From Duganella zoogloeoides (GTDB lineage Bacteria; Pseudomonadota; Gammaproteobacteria; Burkholderiales; Burkholderiaceae_D): a stretch of 64,000 bases of DNA. The notes under the pieces were generated by a model that did not search any database, was not told the DNA's origin, and was given only the letters and a program-made list of their open reading frames with translations. The DNA lies in contig NZ_CP140152.1 in NCBI RefSeq assembly GCF_034479515.1, positions 372,001 to 436,000 on the forward strand, read 5' to 3'. Of the stretch, positions 56,639 to 64,000 are shown in pieces. The stretch's first letter is position 1, and each line of letters opens with the position of its first letter. Position numbers and translations under genes: made by a program.

Positions 56639-56712
56639 GAGTAGCACTGGGTTAGCAATAACCTTCATCAAGCGTTCACACTTATCGACTGTCAATTAGA
56701 AGAACAGCATTT

Positions 56713-56789
56713 GGGGCTGTAGCTCAGCTGGTTAGAGCACCGTGTTGATAACGCGGGGGTCGTTGGTTCGAGTCCAACCAGCCCTACCA
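56713..56789 (+). tRNA. ileT: tRNA-Ile (GAU), operon 3
   Basis: Identical 77-nt tRNA with anticodon GAT and encoded CCA. Confidence 0.98.
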
Positions 56790-56819
56790 GTTAAGCGCAA
56801 AACCTTGTAGTAAATCTCA

Positions 56820-56895
56820 GGGGGATTAGCTCAGCTGGGAGAGCACCTGCTTTGCAAGCAGGGGGTCGTCGGTTCGATCCCGTCATCCTCCACCA
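56820..56895 (+). tRNA. alaT: tRNA-Ala (UGC), operon 3
   Basis: Identical 76-nt tRNA with anticodon TGC, 30 bases after tRNA-Ile as in operon 1. Confidence 0.98.
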
Positions 56896-56954
56896 AGAGT
56901 TCAAACGTAAATCAAAGCGATTTAGGTTTGGTCTTTTAGAGACCAAGTGCTGTA

Positions 56955-56967
56955 TGTTCTTTAACAA
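56955..56967 (+). promoter_or_regulatory. boxA antitermination site, 23S side of rrn3
   Basis: TGTTCTTTAACAA between tRNA-Ala and 23S. Confidence 0.75.
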
Positions 56968-57116
56968 TCTGGAAGAAGTAAGTAGATTTTTATGTGTCGT
57001 GTTACGCTAAAACGTAATGCGATGGGTAATGATTGTATGTATCAACAAACGCAACAACGTAGTACTTCTTATTCCTATAAACGCTCCTTGTTTAGTCGCA
57101 GGGGCTAACGTTATAG

Positions 57117-59989
<2,873 letters not shown>

Positions 59990-60132
59990 ATAACCTTAGC
60001 AGGTTGTAGCGAATAAGAAGTGCGTTGGAACGTTCGTTGATACAACTTCATTACCCAGGTGTGTATGCACACCGACTACTTACTTCTCCCAGATTCTGGG
60101 CAACGTCAAACGACGCGGCCCGTACAGTTCAA

Positions 60133-60248
60133 TGCCTGATGACCATAGCAAATCGGTCCCACCCCTTCCCATCCCGAACAGGACCGTGAAACGATTTTGC
60201 GCCGATGATAGTGCTGCAACCAGTGTGAAAGTAGGTTATCGTCAGGCT
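60133..60248 (+). rRNA. rrf: 5S ribosomal RNA, operon 3
   Basis: A 116-nt gene, the same as in operon 1; the 23S-5S spacer is also the same as in operon 1. Confidence 0.96.
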
Positions 60249-60260
60249 AGTTATTCCTAA

Positions 60261-60298
60261 AAAGCCCCACCAGCAAACAACGCTGGTGGGGCTTTTTT
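60261..60298 (+). terminator. rrn3 terminator
   Basis: AAAGCCCCACCAGC (60261-60274), a seven-base loop, GCTGGTGGGGCTTT, then a T-run. Confidence 0.9.
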
Positions 60299-60351
60299 CA
60301 TTTGCTCCGATATTTCTGAATTACAATAAGTTCAACTCGGGGTTAAAAAAG

Positions 60352-63300
60352 ATGTTAAATCGTGCAACGCGTCTGGCCGTTTTGTTTGCCTGGCTTTGGC
60401 TGGCAGCATGCGCCGTGGCCGCGCCGCTCAGTTTGCGCTTCGATCACCTCGGCGTGGAAGACGGACTGTCGCAAGAGACGGCGACCCGGATTTTGCAGGA
60501 CCGCCACGGCTACCTGTGGATCGGTACCCAGGCTGGCTTGAACCGCTATGACGGTTACCGCGTCACTACCTTCAAGAACAATCCTTCCGATCCCGGCAGC
60601 CTGGGCGATAATTACATCCAGGCGCTGTTTGAAGACGCCCACGGACAGTTGTGGGTCGGTACCAAGGGTGGTCTCGATCGCTTCGACCGGGCGACCCGGG
60701 ATTTCATTCACCACTCCACCGCGTCGGCCAACCTTTCGATCACCGGCATCATTGGCGATGGCAAGGATGGCCTGTGGTTGACGACCAGTGCCGGCTTGCA
60801 GCACTTCGATATCGCTACCGGAACGATGCGCGCGCTGCGCCACGTGCCCGGCGATGCCGGGTCGCTTCCCGATGATCGCGTGAACGCGGTGGTACGCGAT
60901 TCTCGCGGCAACCTGTGGGTGGGTACCGCTAGCGGACTGGCGCTGCTGCCGGCCGGCGCCAGCAAGTTTCGCCACCTGACGCCGCAGGCGGTGGCAGCGC
61001 CATCGAACAATATTACCGTGCTGGACCTGGGCCCCGATGGCCGGATATGGGCGGCCGGCCTCACTGGTTTGCAAACCTGGCGCCTGGACGGCGATACCGC
61101 GATACAACTGCCGCTGGATGGGGCCGAGATCTTCGCCACGCGCCGGGTGTCTGCCATGCTGCACGATGACCAGGGACACCAGTGGGTGGGTTTGCGCGAT
61201 GGCGGCCTGCTGCGCCGCGACCCCGAACCGGGTGAGCAAGGTAAACAGGGTGGCGGCGTGAAGTACCATCATTACCGCGCCAGTAGCCTCGACAGGAACG
61301 GTATTTCCGACAACGAGATCAGCGCGCTGTACCAGGACCGCACCGGCACGCTATGGGTCGGCAACTGGTACAGTGGCCTGAACCGGGTAGACCTGCTCAG
61401 CGGTGGATTCGAACGCTACACCGAGAACGCTGGCGTGTTGACTGCCATTAGCAACAACCAGGTGCGCGCGATTGCCAATGCCGGCGGCGACAAGCTGTGG
61501 CTGGCCACTGGCAACGGCCTGACCCGCCTCGATCCGGCCCGGGGCACCAGCGAAATCTGGCACACCGATACCGTGAATCCATCGAGCGTGCCCAGCAACC
61601 AGTTGCTTACCGTGGCCACCGACCACCAGGACCGCCTGTGGGTGGGCAGCGAGGCCGGGGTGGCGTGGCGCGATCCGGGCAGCGGGCGCTATACACGGCT
61701 GACGCTGGACGGCGACCCGACGTCACGCTCGGTGCAACGGATACTGGTCGACCGCGCTGGCCAGATCTGGATCGGTACCCGCGCGGGCCTGCACAGCGTC
61801 GATCCCCACACGCTGGCGGTGACCACTTACCGCTACGCTGCCGGCAATCCGGACAGCATCGATGGCCGCGTCAGGGCACTGCTGGAGGACCATACCGGGG
61901 TGTTGTGGATCGGAACCGAGAATGGCCTGGAGCGCTTTGATCGCCAGACCGGAAAATTCCGCCATTATCGCCACCAGCCCAGGCAGCGCGGCAGCTTGTG
62001 CCACCAGCGTGTGCAGTCTTTGTATGAAGACGCTGCGGGTGGCTTGTGGGTGGGTACCGGCGCCGGCCTGTGCAAGGCCGAAGCGGGGCCGGATGGCCAG
62101 TTGAGGTTCCGTTACTATCCGGTGCGCGAAGGCCGTTCGTCCGATCCGGTTGGCGCCATCCTGGGCGACGCCAAGGGCCGGCTGTGGATCAGCAGCACGA
62201 GCGGCATCGACATGTTCGATCCGGCGACGGGCGTGTTCAAGCAGTACATTGCCAAGGATGGCCTGCTCGACGGTTCTTATTTTGCCGGCTCCGGCTACCA
62301 GGCGCCGGACGGCACCATGTACTTCGGCGGCATCACCGGCATGACCGCGTTCCATCCGCTGCGCATCCACGACAACCCGATGCCGCCGCAAGTGGCGATC
62401 ACCGATTTCTCGATTTTCAACCAGTCGATCCTGACGGCCATCATGCGCGAGGACGTGCTGCCGAAGGGACCGCTCGATGCCGCCAAGTCGGTCACGCTGG
62501 GGCCGCGCGACGCCATGTTCTCGATCGAATTCGCCGCCATGCATTTCGCCGACCCGCAGCGCAATGGCTATGCCTATCAGCTCGAGGGCTTCGATCCGCA
62601 ATGGGTGTATACCGACAGCAGCCGGCGCCTTGCCACCTACACCAACCTCGATCCCGGCCGCTATGTATTCCGGGTGCGCGCGGCCAACAAGAATGGCGTC
62701 TGGACCAGCGAACCGGTGGCGCTGGAAGTGGTGATTACGCCGCCGTTCTGGAAGCAGTGGTGGTTCCGCCTGCTGGTCCTGGTACTGGCAGTGGGACTCG
62801 GTTACCTGTTGTTCCGCCTGCGCATCCGGCGACTGGTGCGGCAAAAGCAGACGCTTGAAAACGAAGTGATTGGCCGCACGCGCGAGCTGGTGCAGCAGAA
62901 GGAATCGGTCGAGCACGAAAAGCGCGAAGTGGAGCGGCAAAAGGACAGCGTGGAACTGGCGCACCGCAATATCTCGCTGCTGTCCGATATCGGCCGCCGC
63001 CTGACCGCCAACCTCGATAGCGAGGCGATCATGTCGATGTTGTACCAGCAGGTGCATGCGCTGATGGACGCCAGCGTGTTCGGCATCGGCATCTATCGCC
63101 CGGAGCAGGAATTGATCGAATACCCGTTCGCCATGGAAAAGGGCAAACGCTATACGCCCTACACCCGCAGCATGCTGGAGCCGAACCAGCTGGCCGTATG
63201 GTGCATCAACCATGCGCAGGAAGTGTTCATCAACGACCTGGAACAGGACTACCCGCGCTATATCGCCAACCTGGCGCTGGTGTCGGACGCGGAGCACATG

Positions 63301-64000
63301 GGCACCCTGGAAGACGGCTCGCTGCCATCCGAGCCGCGCTCGCTGATCTATGTGCCGATCTCGGTGTCGGGGCAGGTACGCGGCGTAATCACGGTGCACA
63401 GCTACCGCGCCAACGCCTACCAGCGCATCGATCTCGACATGCTGACCACGCTGGCCTCGTACGTGGCGGTGGCGTTTGCCAACGCCGATTCGTACCGCCA
63501 GTTGCAGGACGCGCAGCAGCAACTGGTGGAGCGCGAAAAGCTGGCGGCCCTGGGATCGCTGGTGGCCGGCGTCGCCCACGAACTCAATACGCCGATCGGT
63601 AACAGCCTGGTGATCGCCAGCACGCTGGAAGCGAAGACCACCGATATCGAAGCGCGCCACGCCGACAACGCGCTGCGCCGCTCGGACCTCAAGCACTACA
63701 TCGAGGCGTCGCGCGAAGCGTCCACGCTGCTGATGCGCAGCTTGCATAACGCGGCGGAACTGGTGAACAGTTTTAAACAGGTGGCGGTGGACCAGGCCAG
63801 CGCCAAGCGGCGACGCTTCAATCTGCACCAGGCCAGCGCCGAAATCGTCACCACCATGAAGAACCAGATCCGCAAGGCCGGCCACCGGATGGTGCTGGAA
63901 ATGCCGGACGATATCGAGATGGACAGCTTCCCCGGTCCCTATGGCCAGGTGATCATCAACCTGATCAACAACGCGCTGCTGCATGCGTTCGACGGTCGCG
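60352..64000 (+). CDS. Two-component sensor kinase with periplasmic beta-propeller (partial)
   Basis: Open to the end of the window (1,216 codons visible). Order: signal peptide ending AVAAPL; about a dozen Reg_prop repeats forming two propellers (GYLWIGTQAGLNRYDG, GQLWVGTKGGLDRFD); a three-Y (Y_Y_Y) domain around residues 690-790; one membrane helix at about 803-823; a coiled coil; a GAF domain at about 875-1055; and a dimerisation domain with the phospho-acceptor His1076 in GVAHELNTPIGN, then the start of the ATPase (N box NLINNALLHAF). It senses an unknown extracellular, possibly polymeric, ligand. No clear ribosome site precedes ATG 60352. A receiver domain may follow beyond the window. 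Confidence 0.9.
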   Translation, partial: MLNRATRLAVLFAWLWLAACAVAAPLSLRFDHLGVEDGLSQETATRILQDRHGYLWIGTQAGLNRYDGYRVTTFKNNPSDPGSLGDNYIQALFEDAHGQLWVGTKGGLDRFDRATRDFIHHSTASANLSITGIIGDGKDGLWLTTSAGLQHFDIATGTMRALRHVPGDAGSLPDDRVNAVVRDSRGNLWVGTASGLALLPAGASKFRHLTPQAVAAPSNNITVLDLGPDGRIWAAGLTGLQTWRLDGDTAIQLPLDGAEIFATRRVSAMLHDDQGHQWVGLRDGGLLRRDPEPGEQGKQGGGVKYHHYRASSLDRNGISDNEISALYQDRTGTLWVGNWYSGLNRVDLLSGGFERYTENAGVLTAISNNQVRAIANAGGDKLWLATGNGLTRLDPARGTSEIWHTDTVNPSSVPSNQLLTVATDHQDRLWVGSEAGVAWRDPGSGRYTRLTLDGDPTSRSVQRILVDRAGQIWIGTRAGLHSVDPHTLAVTTYRYAAGNPDSIDGRVRALLEDHTGVLWIGTENGLERFDRQTGKFRHYRHQPRQRGSLCHQRVQSLYEDAAGGLWVGTGAGLCKAEAGPDGQLRFRYYPVREGRSSDPVGAILGDAKGRLWISSTSGIDMFDPATGVFKQYIAKDGLLDGSYFAGSGYQAPDGTMYFGGITGMTAFHPLRIHDNPMPPQVAITDFSIFNQSILTAIMREDVLPKGPLDAAKSVTLGPRDAMFSIEFAAMHFADPQRNGYAYQLEGFDPQWVYTDSSRRLATYTNLDPGRYVFRVRAANKNGVWTSEPVALEVVITPPFWKQWWFRLLVLVLAVGLGYLLFRLRIRRLVRQKQTLENEVIGRTRELVQQKESVEHEKREVERQKDSVELAHRNISLLSDIGRRLTANLDSEAIMSMLYQQVHALMDASVFGIGIYRPEQELIEYPFAMEKGKRYTPYTRSMLEPNQLAVWCINHAQEVFINDLEQDYPRYIANLALVSDAEHMGTLEDGSLPSEPRSLIYVPISVSGQVRGVITVHSYRANAYQRIDLDMLTTLASYVAVAFANADSYRQLQDAQQQLVEREKLAALGSLVAGVAHELNTPIGNSLVIASTLEAKTTDIEARHADNALRRSDLKHYIEASREASTLLMRSLHNAAELVNSFKQVAVDQASAKRRRFNLHQASAEIVTTMKNQIRKAGHRMVLEMPDDIEMDSFPGPYGQVIINLINNALLHAFDGR

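Noticed and set aside
61723..63984. A 753-residue minus-strand open frame opposite the propeller sensor kinase
   Set aside because: No recognisable motif and a biased composition; the plus-strand frame is continuous and full of Reg_prop, GAF and kinase motifs.

Overview
The window is GC-rich chromosomal DNA from a betaproteobacterium, most likely Oxalobacteraceae (Massilia, Duganella or Janthinobacterium type). The 16S sequence, the tRNA-Ile/tRNA-Ala spacer, the DUF2868-DUF3482 pair and the abundance of TonB receptors all fit that group. The genus is an inference, not a measurement.

Three complete rRNA operons (16S - tRNA-Ile(GAU) - tRNA-Ala(UGC) - 23S - 5S) lie on the + strand at about 5.9-11.5 kb, 31.5-37.3 kb and 54.7-60.3 kb. 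Each has tandem promoters P1 and P2 and a hairpin-rich leader. The middle operon carries an extra 5S gene. The operons divide the window into four protein-coding segments.

Segment 1 (1-5.9 kb): the end of a sensor kinase, a lipid A phosphoethanolamine transferase and an overlapping PAP2 phosphatase, which look like an envelope-modification operon. A coupled DUF2868/DUF3482 membrane protein-GTPase pair follows.

Segment 2 (11.5-31.4 kb): a phytase-like lipoprotein, a PhyH-like oxygenase with a 48-residue zinc ribbon, a DHA2-type MFS exporter and a PhoD phosphatase. Then comes a minus-strand cobalamin region: cobT-cobS-cobC, followed by a riboswitch-led run btuB-btuC-btuD-cobO-cbiA-cobU-cbiB-cobD-btuF-cobQ. 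It covers outer- and inner-membrane uptake plus late assembly and salvage of B12. No corrin-ring genes are present.

Segment 3 (37.2-54.7 kb): a DUF4401/GDYXXLXY plus DUF2157 membrane pair, then a periplasmic alcohol-oxidation island. The island holds a calcium-type PQQ alcohol dehydrogenase, a secreted pentapeptide-repeat protein, two related c-type cytochromes, a HiPIP, a TonB receptor, an aldehyde dehydrogenase and a DUF779 protein. A porin, a NosR-like membrane protein and an ApbE/NosX-like flavin transferase follow but look damaged. An AcoR-like sigma-54 activator closes the island. Four good sigma-54 promoters and one weaker one, with a recurring 17-bp palindromic element nearby, suggest that this activator controls the island.

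Segment 4 (60.3-64 kb): a very large periplasmic beta-propeller sensor kinase that runs off the window.

The most unusual signals are: the sigma-54 regulon around the alcohol-oxidation genes; mosaic rRNA operons whose hairpins are exchanged as compensated units; the extra compensated 5S gene; perfect inverted repeats filling the spacer of two rrn P1 promoters; and the decaying porin-NosR-ApbE segment.
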